A stretch of DNA of 64,000 nt from Hamadaea flava (GTDB lineage: Bacteria; Actinomycetota; Actinomycetes; Mycobacteriales; Micromonosporaceae): contig NZ_JAMZDZ010000001.1 in assembly GCF_024172085.1 (NCBI RefSeq), positions 6,634,001 to 6,698,000 of the forward strand, read 5' to 3'. The translations under genes were made by a program, and so were the position numbers. This document shows, in pieces, positions 1-8,054 of the stretch (its first letter is position 1; every line of letters begins with the position of its first letter). The notes under the pieces are model-generated. The model had not been told where the DNA came from. It did no database searches and saw nothing but the letters and a program-made list of their open reading frames with translations.

Positions 1-1248
1 GGCGCCGGCGGCTTCTCCCAGCCTGAGGGAAAGGTCCCCGCGCAGTACGGCAAGCGGCAGCGCGTGGTCATCTGGTTCCCCTACACCGGCGCCACCGGTG
101 ACGCGTTCACCAAGCTCGTCGGCAAGTTCAACGACTCCCAGCAGAACATCTACCTGGAGGCGCAGTTCCAGGGCACCTACGACGAGGTCGCCCAGAAGCT
201 CGCCGCCGGCATGCAGGCCCGGCAGGTGCCGGACATGTGCATCTTCTCCGAGGTCACCTGGCGGAAGTTCTACCTCAACGACGCCCTCGAACCCCTCAAC
301 GGCTACTTCGGCAACGGCCTGGCGACCACGGACTACGTGGACACCCTGATCGCGGAGGGCACCGTCAAGAACGACACCTGGTGGGTGCCCTTCGGCCGCA
401 GCACGCCGCTCTTCTACTACAACAAGACGATGTTCGCCCAGGCCGGGCTGCCCGACCGGGGTCCGAAGACGTGGGCCGAACTGCGCGAGTGGGCGCCGGC
501 GCTGCAGAAGGTGAAGGTCAACGGGCAGTCGCCGAAGCTGCACGCGTACCCGCAGGTGGACGGGGACTGGATGTTCCAGGGCGCGGTCTGGCAGTGGGAC
601 GGCAACTACTCGAAGAACCTGGACGTCACCATCGACCAGGGCGGGGCTGTCGAGGCGGGCGAGTTCCAGCGCACGCTGATCCACACCGACAAGCAGGCGT
701 ACATGGCGAAGAGCCCGAAGGTCGACTTCGCCAACGGCCTGATCGCCACCCTCCAGGAGTCCACCGGTACGCTCGGCAGCCTGCTCAAGGACGCCAAGTT
801 CGAGGTCGGCGCGGCGTTCGTCCCGGAGCAGAAGAAGTTCGGCTGCCCGACCGGCGGCGGCGGTCTGTCCCTGCTGGCCGGCGTGCCGAAGGACCGTAAG
901 CAGGCCGCGTTCGAGTTCATCAAGTTCGCCGCGCAGGCGGAGAACGCGGCGCAATGGTCGGTCGACACCGGGTACCTGCCGGCGACGAAGGCGGCCCTGA
1001 CCGCCCCGGCGATGGCGCAGCGATTCACCGAGCGCCCGGCCTTCAAGGTGGCCGTCGACCAGCTGCCCAAGACGCAGGCCCAGGACATCGTGCGGCTGAT
1101 GGTGCCCAACGCCAACAAGGTGATCTACGGCGGCCTGCAGAAGATCTACGCCGACAACAAGCCGGCCCAGGAGGTCTTCACCGAGGTGGCGACGGAGCTG
1201 CGCAAGAACACCGACAGCGTCCGCGACGCCATCTCCAAGCACATCTGA
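1..1248 (+). CDS. Extracellular solute-binding protein of a carbohydrate ABC importer, 5' end outside the window
   Basis: The frame is open from base 1, so the signal peptide or lipobox is not visible; 415 residues remain. The protein resembles family 1 (UgpB/MalE-like) solute-binding proteins: an opening beta-strand VVIWFPYTGATGD, a GTYDEVAQKLAAGMQA helix, the hinge-region stretch WWVPFGRSTPLFYYNK followed by TWAELREW, and a C-terminal helical lobe ending in a run of charged residues. Family members hold a sugar or glycerol-phosphate outside the membrane and deliver it to two permeases. No permease follows here; partners would lie upstream. The downstream gene is convergent, with 24 nt between stops. 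Family assignment is firm, substrate unknown. Confidence 0.85.
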   Translation, partial: GAGGFSQPEGKVPAQYGKRQRVVIWFPYTGATGDAFTKLVGKFNDSQQNIYLEAQFQGTYDEVAQKLAAGMQARQVPDMCIFSEVTWRKFYLNDALEPLNGYFGNGLATTDYVDTLIAEGTVKNDTWWVPFGRSTPLFYYNKTMFAQAGLPDRGPKTWAELREWAPALQKVKVNGQSPKLHAYPQVDGDWMFQGAVWQWDGNYSKNLDVTIDQGGAVEAGEFQRTLIHTDKQAYMAKSPKVDFANGLIATLQESTGTLGSLLKDAKFEVGAAFVPEQKKFGCPTGGGGLSLLAGVPKDRKQAAFEFIKFAAQAENAAQWSVDTGYLPATKAALTAPAMAQRFTERPAFKVAVDQLPKTQAQDIVRLMVPNANKVIYGGLQKIYADNKPAQEVFTEVATELRKNTDSVRDAISKHI

Positions 1249-1272
1249 TCGGCCCCAGCGGCAAAGCGGGAT

Positions 1273-1677
1273 TCAGCCCGCGAGGAAGCTGAAGCGCACC
1301 TGGCGAGTCGGGTTGTCCCCGTTCGGATCGACGAGGCAGACCGACTGCCAGGTGCCCAGCGCGATGCGGCCGCCGAGCACCGGCAGCGTCGCGTACGGCG
1401 CGATGAACGCGGGCAGCACATGGTCGCGGCCGTGTCCGGGCGAGCCGTGCCGATGCCGCCAGCGGTCGTCGGTCGGCAGCAGATCGTCGAGGGCGGTCAG
1501 CAGATCGTCGTCGCTGCCCGCCCCGGTCTCGATGATCGCGATGCCGGCCGTGGCGTGCGGGGCGAAGACGTGCAGCAACCCGTCGCCCCGGCCGGCCACG
1601 AAATCGGCGGCCTGGCCGGTGAGGTCCACCACCGACGGCCGGCCGCCGGTGCGTACGGTGATCACAGTGCTCTCCAC
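1273..1677 (-). CDS. yjbQ: YjbQ family protein (UPF0047, secondary thiamine-phosphate synthase-like)
   Basis: The 134-residue product has the YjbQ layout: HVFAPHATAGIAIIETGAG near residues 36-53, a DDLLPTDDRWRHRHG stretch, GRDHVLPAFIAPYATLPV and GTWQSVCLVDPNG. Histidines in the HATAG and RDHVLP segments match the conserved pocket. Family members show weak thiamine-phosphate synthase activity; the true substrate is unsettled. The start is GTG at 1677 with TAGTCT six nucleotides upstream, so the message is probably leaderless. The TAG of that box is the stop codon of the lipoprotein gene before it. It is the last gene of the minus-strand group. Confidence 0.9.
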   Translation of the reverse strand: MESTVITVRTGGRPSVVDLTGQAADFVAGRGDGLLHVFAPHATAGIAIIETGAGSDDDLLTALDDLLPTDDRWRHRHGSPGHGRDHVLPAFIAPYATLPVLGGRIALGTWQSVCLVDPNGDNPTRQVRFSFLAG

Positions 1678-1686
1678 GAGCCCAGA

Positions 1687-2559
1687 CTAGGCGAGCAGGG
1701 TCACCGGAATCCGGACGACGTCGGAATGCGAACTGTCGTTGGGTGAGATCCAGAAGACCTCGACGATCCCGGCCTGCGCCCGGCCGACCCGATAGGACAC
1801 CCGTACGCTGAACGACCCCCGGCAGCCGGAACCGCAGGTGGCCGTGGTGAACGTGGTCGCGATCTGCTTTCCGGCGGCGTCGAGCACCCGGATGTTCACG
1901 GTGGCCTCGAAGACGTCGGCGGTTCCGGCGACCGTGATCGGGCTGCCGCGCCGCTGCCCGATGACCGGGTTGGTCACGACGATGGCGGGCAGCAGATCGG
2001 TGTAATCGGCCCGGCCGACCGGCGCGGCCAGTGCCGTGCCGTCGCGCTGGAACGCGACCTTGGTGACGGTGGAGAACTGGCTCAGCGTGTAGACCACCTG
2101 GGCCTGGCGCAGCCGCGCGGCGTCCCGGCCGCCGTCGTAGAACCCCGGGGAGAAGCTGACCGTCTCGACGCCGTCGCTGATGCCGACGATCCGGAACGTG
2201 GTCCCACCCGGGAATCCGGTGGTCAGCCCGGCCGAAGCCTCCACAGTGGTCGGTCCGGTGGCCAGCTCGGTGAGGGCCAGCTGCGACGTGCTCTGGGTGG
2301 TCGGCCGGGTCCGCTGCGTGTACGCGATCCGCCCGTTCCGGACCAGCCAGAGGCTGATGGTGATGGTCCCGGCCGGTCGGCTCGACGCGGTCGCGTCCGG
2401 GGTCGGCGCGCTGGACGGCGACTCGGTCGGTGGGACGGTCGGCGTGGCGGCGGCGCTGGTCGGCGGGGCGCCGGTAGGCGCGTCGCCCACCGTGCCCGAC
2501 TTGGGCGTACACCCGGCGACGGTCGCCAGCACCACGATGGCAACGAAGAAACGCTTCAT
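1687..2559 (-). CDS. GerMN/Gmad2 domain lipoprotein next to a two-component system
   Basis: The 290-residue product starts with a short lipoprotein signal whose lipobox ends at Cys17 (ATVAGC). A Thr/Pro/Ser-rich tether to about residue 60 is followed by a GerMN domain (about 65-165, with GRIAYTQRTRP and SFSPGFYDGG) and a C-terminal Gmad2 Ig-like domain (about 185-290). Both domains are known from spore-germination and LpqB-like envelope proteins. Its ATG overlaps the kinase stop by four bases (ATGA). A GTAAC-n6-GTAAC box lies 46 nt upstream inside the kinase gene, so it may also be made from its own promoter. It may be the cell-surface partner of the kinase, comparable with the lipoprotein encoded next to afsQ1-afsQ2 in Streptomyces (inference). 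Confidence 0.82.
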   Translation of the reverse strand: MKRFFVAIVVLATVAGCTPKSGTVGDAPTGAPPTSAAATPTVPPTESPSSAPTPDATASSRPAGTITISLWLVRNGRIAYTQRTRPTTQSTSQLALTELATGPTTVEASAGLTTGFPGGTTFRIVGISDGVETVSFSPGFYDGGRDAARLRQAQVVYTLSQFSTVTKVAFQRDGTALAAPVGRADYTDLLPAIVVTNPVIGQRRGSPITVAGTADVFEATVNIRVLDAAGKQIATTFTTATCGSGCRGSFSVRVSYRVGRAQAGIVEVFWISPNDSSHSDVVRIPVTLLA

Positions 2560-3953
2560 GACGGCGTACCCTCCTCGGCTTCGTCCGCAGCGGTTTCACT
2601 GCCGGGTAACCGTTGCGTAACAGGCAATTCCAGTCGTGCTTCAGTGCCCCGGCCCGGCTCGCTCGTGATCGTCACCCGGCCGCCGAGCAGGCGCGCGTTC
2701 TCCTGGGCGATGGCCAGACCGAGCCCGCTGCCCTGCCCGCTGCGCGCCGGGTCGGCCTTGAAGAACCGCCCGAAGACGTGCGGCAGATGCTCCGGCGCGA
2801 TGCCCGGACCCGCGTCGCTCACGACGACGGTCACCTCCCGTGCGTCACCGCTGACGGTCGCGCGGATCGGCTCGGCTCCGTGCTCCACGGCGTTCGCGAC
2901 AAGATTCGCGAGTACGCGCTCCAGCCGTCTCGGATCGGTGAAGAGGCCGACGGGGTCCCCGTCGACCGTCACGGGCCAGTCGTGGGCAGCGGCGAGCGCG
3001 CGAAGCAGCGCGAGCGGATCCACGGTCGCAGCGATCACCGGCTCCCGTCCGGCGTCCAACCGGGAGATCTCCATCAACTCCTCGATCAGCCGCCGCAGCC
3101 GGACGACGTCGCCGATGAGCAGCTCGGCCGGTCGGCGTACGCCGTCGGGCAGGTTCTCGACCTGCTCGGCGAGCAGCGACGCCGCCGCCACGAGCGAGGT
3201 GACCGGCGTACGCAGTTCGTGCGCCACGTCGGCGGTGAACCGGCGCTCCCATGCGATCTTGTTCTGGAGCGCCTCGGCCATCTCGTTGAACGATTCCGCC
3301 CACGCGCCGAACTCGTCGCGACCGCGGACGGGCAGCCGGGTCGCCAGCAGCCCTTCGGCGATCGCACGCGCGGCGTCGGAGGCCCGCGCCACCGGATCCA
3401 GGGTGCGCCGGGCGAGCAGGTGCCCGACCAGGGCGGCGAGCAGGACGACGGTCAGCCACCCGGCGATGAGCACCGCCCGCAGCTGATCGAGGTCGGAGTG
3501 GATGCGGTCCTCCGAGCGGACGACGTAGAGCTGCGCCGCCGAACCCGGGATACGCCCGCCGACCACCAGCAGCCCAGTGCTGTTTGGTCGGTCGTAACCG
3601 ATGCGGCCCGCCGCCACCTCGCTTCGCAACTCGGGGCTGAGCGTCGGGGCGTACGCCGGATTCGAGGCGGTCGTCTCGCCGTCGGCGACCAGCACCACAT
3701 GCCGCCCGCTGCTCTCGTACGCCGCGAGCAGGTTGTCCCGCCGTTCGCCGTCCAGTGGTAAGAACTGACGGGCGGCGACCAGCTGCGGGCGTACGTCGGA
3801 CGCGGCCTGCTGGAGGGAGTCGTCCAGCCGCGCCTGGCGTACAAGGAGAAAGGAACCGGCCGCCAGCGCACCGGCGGAAATCCCCGCGACCAGGACGAAC
3901 GCGATGGTGAGCCGGCGTCGGAGCCGGCCGGGCGGTACCGCGCGCGCCGCCAC
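2556..3953 (-). CDS. Sensor histidine kinase (AfsQ2/CseC-like)
   Basis: This 465-residue membrane kinase has TM1 at about 15-37, an extracellular sensor region of about 120 residues, TM2 at about 160-181, HAMP to about 233, and a HisKA dimerisation domain with phospho-acceptor His245 in ADVAHELRTP. The HATPase domain has the N box NLVANAVEHG, DAGPGI and GQGSGLGLAI. All catalytic motifs are intact. It should phosphorylate the regulator encoded just upstream, whose stop lies six bases before its GTG start. The C-terminal tail is acidic. The last part of the gene also carries a candidate regulator box (2606-2621) facing the next gene. Confidence 0.92.
   Translation of the reverse strand: MAARAVPPGRLRRRLTIAFVLVAGISAGALAAGSFLLVRQARLDDSLQQAASDVRPQLVAARQFLPLDGERRDNLLAAYESSGRHVVLVADGETTASNPAYAPTLSPELRSEVAAGRIGYDRPNSTGLLVVGGRIPGSAAQLYVVRSEDRIHSDLDQLRAVLIAGWLTVVLLAALVGHLLARRTLDPVARASDAARAIAEGLLATRLPVRGRDEFGAWAESFNEMAEALQNKIAWERRFTADVAHELRTPVTSLVAAASLLAEQVENLPDGVRRPAELLIGDVVRLRRLIEELMEISRLDAGREPVIAATVDPLALLRALAAAHDWPVTVDGDPVGLFTDPRRLERVLANLVANAVEHGAEPIRATVSGDAREVTVVVSDAGPGIAPEHLPHVFGRFFKADPARSGQGSGLGLAIAQENARLLGGRVTITSEPGRGTEARLELPVTQRLPGSETAADEAEEGTPS
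2606..2621 (-). promoter_or_regulatory. GTAAC-n6-GTAAC direct-repeat box inside the kinase gene, before the lipoprotein gene
   Basis: Two GTAAC pentamers are separated by six bases (CGTTGC), an 11-bp period typical of OmpR-family sites. It fits the GTnAC-n6-GTnAC pattern I recall for AfsQ1. The inner edge is 46 nt from the lipoprotein start. With flanks it matches the box at 5214-5229 at 20 of 21 positions. Confidence 0.5.
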
Positions 3954-3959
3954 GACGCC

Positions 3960-4637
3960 CTACCCGAGCAGCTTGTAGCCGGCACCGCGGACCGTGCGCA
4001 CCAGCTCGGGATGGGCCGGGTCGTCCTCGACCTTGGCCCGCAGGCGCTGGACCGCGACGTCGACGAGGCGTGAGTCGCCCAGGTACGGGTAGGACCAGAC
4101 GCGGTCGAGCAGGATCTCGCGGGTGAAGACCTGACCGGGCCGCCGAGCCAGCTCCAGGAGCAGCCGGAACTCCGTCGCGGTCAGGGCCAGCTCGTGTCCT
4201 CCCTTGTGGACGGTGTAGCGCGCCGGGTCGATCTCCAGCCCGCCGACGGCCAGCACACCCTCCTCCGGCTGCGCCGACGCCCGTCGCAGCAGCGCGCGCA
4301 CCCGGGCGACCAACTCCGGCAGGTCGAACGGCTTCTTCACGTAGTCGTCGGCACCGCACTCCAAGCCGACGACCACGTCGATGGTGTCCGTCCGGGCGGT
4401 CAGCATCAGGATCGGCACCTGGCTCGACTTGCGGATCTGCCGGCACACCTCGAGCCCGTCGACACCCGGCAACATGACGTCGAGGACGACGAGATCCGGC
4501 TCGTGCGCCCGCCACGCCGTCAGCGCCTGCGCGCCGTCGACGGCCGCGCCGACCCGGAACCCGGCCCGGCGCAGCCCCAGCACCGTCACCTCGCGGATGG
4601 CGGCGTCATCCTCGACGACCAGCAGGTCCGCCTCCAT
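3960..4637 (-). CDS. OmpR/PhoB-family response regulator (AfsQ1/CseB-like)
   Basis: The 225-residue product has a receiver domain (about 4-117: acidic pair near residues 10-11, phospho-acceptor Asp53 in VVLDVMLPG, a Thr in MLTARTD, and a Lys in YVKKPF) and a C-terminal winged helix (about 130-225, ending LVRTVRGAGYKLLG). It should bind direct repeats and activate transcription when phosphorylated by the adjacent kinase. Two GTAAC-n6-GTAAC boxes in the same gene group are the obvious candidate sites. The gene lies 12 nt downstream of the AMIN-like gene and just before the kinase. Assignment to the AfsQ1 branch rests on motif feel, the neighbouring lipoprotein and the box pattern, not on an alignment. 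Confidence 0.93.
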   Translation of the reverse strand: MEADLLVVEDDAAIREVTVLGLRRAGFRVGAAVDGAQALTAWRAHEPDLVVLDVMLPGVDGLEVCRQIRKSSQVPILMLTARTDTIDVVVGLECGADDYVKKPFDLPELVARVRALLRRASAQPEEGVLAVGGLEIDPARYTVHKGGHELALTATEFRLLLELARRPGQVFTREILLDRVWSYPYLGDSRLVDVAVQRLRAKVEDDPAHPELVRTVRGAGYKLLG

Positions 4638-4649
4638 GTCTGGATGGTC

Positions 4650-5168
4650 TCACCACTGGTGGGCGACGTCGACGACTATCCGGCTGTGGGTGCCCGGCCC
4701 GTTCAGGGTGAACACCCGGTACGGCAGGCGTGCGCGGACGCCGATCGCGAAGGTCGTGTACCCCTCCGACGTGCCGCCCGCGACGACGTCCCGCAGGGTG
4801 TCGTACGGAACGACGGTCGCCACGTGCTCGCCCGTGGCGTACGCCGCCGGCTCCAGCAGCACGAGTTCGATGACCGCCCCGCCGGCGGTGTACGGCGACA
4901 GCGGAACCCCGGTGCCCTGCGTATACGCCTCCCCGTACGCCGCGCGATAACCGGTCGCGGCCCCCTCGAACTCGAACACGACCCGGTCGTAGCAGTCGTG
5001 CCGGCCCGTCCGCACCGTCAGCAACGGCGCCTGGGCCAGATCTCCGGCGGCCTTGTCTCCGCTGCCCCACGTGATTCCGCAGTACGGCGCGGCCGCCTCG
5101 GCGGTTCCCCCTACGCTAAGCCCGCTCGCGATCATGATCGCCGCGGCCAGCATCATCTTGATCCTCAT
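4650..5168 (-). CDS. Exported AMIN-like domain protein
   Basis: The 172-residue product has a Sec signal (charged MRIKMM, hydrophobic core, GGTAEAAA cleavage region near residue 26). One beta-rich domain follows, of the type annotated as AMIN-like in actinobacteria: VRTGRHDCYDRVVFEFEG, GAVIELVLLEPAAY, ATVVPYDTLRDVV, RVFTLNGPGTHSRIVVDV. AMIN domains bind envelope polysaccharide, so an envelope role is likely. Two Cys (in APYCGITW and HDCYDR) could form a disulfide. It is the first gene of the two-component unit. Its 5' region holds a GTAAC-n6-GTAAC box ending 45 nt before the start, so it is a probable target of the regulator downstream. Confidence 0.75.
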   Translation of the reverse strand: MRIKMMLAAAIMIASGLSVGGTAEAAAPYCGITWGSGDKAAGDLAQAPLLTVRTGRHDCYDRVVFEFEGAATGYRAAYGEAYTQGTGVPLSPYTAGGAVIELVLLEPAAYATGEHVATVVPYDTLRDVVAGGTSEGYTTFAIGVRARLPYRVFTLNGPGTHSRIVVDVAHQW

Positions 5169-5213
5169 ACTCGCGAGAGTCGACGCTGTGCTGCACAGGA
5201 GGTTCGCAGCCGG

Positions 5214-5229
5214 GTAACCGTCGCGTAAC
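5214..5229 (-). promoter_or_regulatory. GTAAC-n6-GTAAC direct-repeat box upstream of the AMIN-like/two-component genes
   Basis: Two GTAAC repeats are separated by CGTCGC, 45 nt from the AMIN-like start codon. This is the same geometry as the box at 2606-2621. A third GTAAC half-site occurs at 5262-5266 in the tandem repeat. It is a candidate binding site of the OmpR-type regulator, which would make the unit self-regulated. Confidence 0.5.
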
Positions 5230-5291
5230 CGCCAGCGGTGGTGCAGGGAGGGAGGCGTCGCGTAACCGCCAGGGGGTGCGGGGAGGGAGGC
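5220..5291. repeat. Tandem imperfect repeat, 37 + 35 nt
   Basis: Units at 5220-5256 and 5257-5291 both begin GTCGCGTAACCGCCAG and end GGGAGGGAGGC. They differ by a two-base length change and a few substitutions. The block fills most of the gap between the rho stop codon and the upstream region of the AMIN-like gene. Each unit carries one GTAAC half-site. Confidence 0.85.
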
Positions 5292-5297
5292 TCAGTG

Positions 5298-6413
5298 TTA
5301 GGCGCGGGCGATCTGCATCAGGAACTCGGCGTTGCTCGACGTCTTGCGCAGCCGCTCGACGAGCTGCTCGCCGGCCTGCTGCGCGTCGAGGTGATGCATC
5401 GCCTGCCGCAACCGGCGTACCAGGATCAGTTCCTCCGGCGGCAGCAGCACTTCCTCGCGACGCGTACCGGAGGACTCGACGTCGACCGCCGGGAAGATCC
5501 GGCGCTCGGCGAGCCCTCGCACCAGGCGCAGCTCGGCGTTCCCGGTGCTCTTGAACTCCTCGAAGATCACCGTGTCGCCGGTCGACCCGGTCTCGACCAG
5601 CGCGGTCGCGATGATCGTCAGCGAGCCGCCGCCTTCGAGGTTGCGTGCCGCGCCCAGGAACCGCTTAGGGGCGTGCAACGCGCCGGCTTCGATGCCGCCG
5701 GTCATGATGCGCCCGTTCGCCGGGGCGGCCAAGTTGTACGCGCGTCCCAGCCGGGTGATCGAGTCGAGCACGACGACGACGTCCCGCCCCAGCTCGACGA
5801 GCCGTTTCGCACGCTCGATCGCGAGCTCGGCGACCGCGATGTGATCCGACGGCGGACGGTCGAACGTGGACGCGATCACCTCTCCGCGTACCGTGCGGGC
5901 CATGTCGGTGACCTCCTCCGGGCGCTCGTCGACGAGCACCGCCATGAGGTGGGCGTCCGGGTGGTTGATCGACACCGCATGCGCGATCGCTTGCAGCACA
6001 ATAGTTTTGCCCGCCTTCGGCGGCGAGACGACCAGCGCCCGCTGGCCCTTTCCGATCGGGGTCAGCAAGTCCACGATCCTCGTCGTGAGGATGTGCGGCT
6101 CGGTCTCCAGCCGCATCCGCTCGGTGGGGAAGAGCGGCGTCAGCGCGTAGAAGTCGGGCCGGTCGGGGGCGGAGCCCGCGGCGACACCGTTCACAGTGGT
6201 CACCTCGGTCACGGCCGGGCGGCGGGGACGCCGATCCCGGGCCTCGCCCAGCACGGTCACCGCCTCGACGTGGTCCCCCCGGCGCAGGCCGTGCTTCTGG
6301 ATCACGCCCTTCGACAGGTACGCGTCCTCGGTGGTGGGCAGATAGCCGTCGACGCGGACGAAGCCGTGCCCGTCCGGACGGAGGTCGACGACTCCGATGA
6401 TCTCGTTGGTCAT
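5298..6413 (-). CDS. rho: Short transcription termination factor Rho
   Basis: The ATG at 6413 follows AGGAG by seven bases. It gives 371 residues beginning MTNEIIGVVDLRPDGHGF, and the frame upstream looks non-coding. An RNA-binding cold-shock-like domain (about 1-75) precedes the RecA-like hexameric ATPase: P-loop SPPKAGKT at 130-137, Walker B VVVVLD near 212-217, RNA-binding Q/R-loop region IMTGG...GGGSLTIIAT and FKSTGNAELRLVR. The N-terminal helical bundle of E. coli Rho (419 residues) and the long insertion of many actinobacterial Rho proteins are absent. It may be a second, compact Rho, because the usual actinobacterial rho lies near prfA, which is not seen here. It should unwind RNA and end transcription. 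Confidence 0.9.
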   Translation of the reverse strand: MTNEIIGVVDLRPDGHGFVRVDGYLPTTEDAYLSKGVIQKHGLRRGDHVEAVTVLGEARDRRPRRPAVTEVTTVNGVAAGSAPDRPDFYALTPLFPTERMRLETEPHILTTRIVDLLTPIGKGQRALVVSPPKAGKTIVLQAIAHAVSINHPDAHLMAVLVDERPEEVTDMARTVRGEVIASTFDRPPSDHIAVAELAIERAKRLVELGRDVVVVLDSITRLGRAYNLAAPANGRIMTGGIEAGALHAPKRFLGAARNLEGGGSLTIIATALVETGSTGDTVIFEEFKSTGNAELRLVRGLAERRIFPAVDVESSGTRREEVLLPPEELILVRRLRQAMHHLDAQQAGEQLVERLRKTSSNAEFLMQIARA

Positions 6414-6669
6414 GGAAAGCTCCTGAGCAGGATGAGTCGCACCGGGCACGGCTGTGCACCGATGGGGAAGCGCGACGCGTACGCTGCGCGAATCGCGCTG
6501 AAATGGAACGGTCGCCGCATCGCCGGACAAAGACGGAAAGCGGATCAGACCGGGAAATCGGCACCACTGGGGCGGGAAGTCCACGCCGGCATCAGCAAGT
6601 GCTACGCCGAAGGTAGCTCACGGCGTACGCCCGGCGCAAACACCTTCGCCCAGCCGTCGCCGCTGTGAA

Positions 6670-7986
6670 TCACCAGTGTTCGGCGATCTCCCGGCGGTAG
6701 CGCTCCTCGTACTTCGCGAGCTCGGCGTCGACCGCCGCGGCCTGGACCTCGGTCAGCACGACGGCGGGCTCGCGATGCGGGGCGGCCTGGATCATGCGTA
6801 CGCGCAGCCCCGGCTGCGGATGCGCGGCGAAGATCGAGGCGTCCTCGCGAATGGACAGCTGGCGCAGTTGTCCGGCCGAGGTCGCGTACTCGGCGCGGGT
6901 GTTCTCCACGGTCTCCCGCCAGCCGATCACCCCGGCCTTCTGCCGGGCACGAGTGCCGATCCGGGTCTTCAGCCGAGAGGTGAGGAGGAGGACGTCCAGC
7001 AGGCCGACGACGGCCGTCGACCCACCGGCCTGTGCGGCCAGGTCGTCGGCGTAATACTCGGCTCGCTGCGAGGACCGTGCCGCCAGCGCGTGCGTGCCCA
7101 TGTGCAGCAGCAGGAGGGCACCACGGACGGTGTTCACGACGGGCAGCAGCACCAGGCCGGCGAGCAGTGCGGCGCTCGGCCGGACGTTGCCGTTGACGCG
7201 GTCCCGGACCTCGGCCAGGACCTGCCGAGGGTCGATCAGATCGGCGATCGTGCCGAACACGGTCACCGCCGGTTGGAGGGCCAGCCGCCGTGAGCCGTCG
7301 CCGTTGACGAAGTGCCCCAGCTCATGAGCGAGTACCGCGACTCGTTCCTGCGGGCGGAGCACCGTCCAGAACGGCAAGCCCAGCAGGAGGATCCGTCGCC
7401 GGCGAAGGCCCACCACGAGGGTGGACGCCTCCCAACGGCTCGTGGTCGCGATCGTGTGCGGCATGGGTGCGCCGACCTTGGCGGCGACCTCGCGCACGAC
7501 TGCGAAGAGTGCCGGAGCCTGCGCCTCGGTGATCGTGTCGGCGTCGCTCAGCACCTTGCGGGCCGTGCCCAGTCGTGGCCGGAGCACCACCGCGACCGCG
7601 ACGAGCAGGAGTCCGAGCGCCTTGCCGAGCAGGGACGCCGTGATCACCAGGTGAAGGCCGACCGCAGTCATACCGATGAGGAGCGCCAGGATCAGCGCGG
7701 TCATCCCGACGAGGGCGATCTCGCTGAGGCTGACCGTCGCGGGCTGCGCCTTCTTGCCGGCCAAGGTCCGGAAGAGCGTGGTACTGAGGTCGTAGCCCGC
7801 CTTGTGATCGAGCCGCCGGAGCGAGCGGTCGACCCGGCTCGGCGCGTTGGAGGCCGGTGCCGCGTCGAGGTTCCACTCGCAGCGGTCACACCAAGGCTCC
7901 CCGTCGTGTTCGGTCACCAGAGCGGAGTGGCACTCGGGGCATCGCCACGGGACGTCGGCCGAGGTCAGCGAGGGGATAGCAGGCAC
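6670..7986 (-). CDS. Membrane M48-family zinc metalloprotease with N-terminal zinc ribbon
   Basis: The 438-residue product opens with a zinc ribbon (Cys16, Cys19, Cys33, Cys36: CPEC...CDRC). A hydrophobic pair of segments at about 90-137 leads to the peptidase domain with HELGH at 221-225 and the third ligand region SQRAEYYADD near 305-314. A further hydrophobic segment lies at about 272-298. M48 (HtpX/Ste24-like) proteases cleave misfolded or processed membrane proteins with the active site at the cytoplasmic side. The GTG start at 7986 has TACGCT eight bases upstream. A gap of 256 nt with no clear signal separates it from rho. The substrate is unknown. Confidence 0.88.
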   Translation of the reverse strand: MPAIPSLTSADVPWRCPECHSALVTEHDGEPWCDRCEWNLDAAPASNAPSRVDRSLRRLDHKAGYDLSTTLFRTLAGKKAQPATVSLSEIALVGMTALILALLIGMTAVGLHLVITASLLGKALGLLLVAVAVVLRPRLGTARKVLSDADTITEAQAPALFAVVREVAAKVGAPMPHTIATTSRWEASTLVVGLRRRRILLLGLPFWTVLRPQERVAVLAHELGHFVNGDGSRRLALQPAVTVFGTIADLIDPRQVLAEVRDRVNGNVRPSAALLAGLVLLPVVNTVRGALLLLHMGTHALAARSSQRAEYYADDLAAQAGGSTAVVGLLDVLLLTSRLKTRIGTRARQKAGVIGWRETVENTRAEYATSAGQLRQLSIREDASIFAAHPQPGLRVRMIQAAPHREPAVVLTEVQAAAVDAELAKYEERYRREIAEHW

Positions 7987-8006
7987 AGCGGCGGAGCGTA
8001 CATGAT

Positions 8007-8040
8007 CAAGGGCGGCCCGGGTCGCCCCGTGCCGCCCTTG
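8007..8040 (-). terminator. GC-rich hairpin after aceE
   Basis: CAAGGGCGGC pairs with GCCGCCCTTG (10 bp, 14-nt loop), 14 bases beyond the aceE stop. There is no T tract on the minus strand. It has the sense of an intrinsic-type actinobacterial terminator and sits next to a GATC. Confidence 0.5.
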
Positions 8041-8054
8041 TGGGACGCACTATT

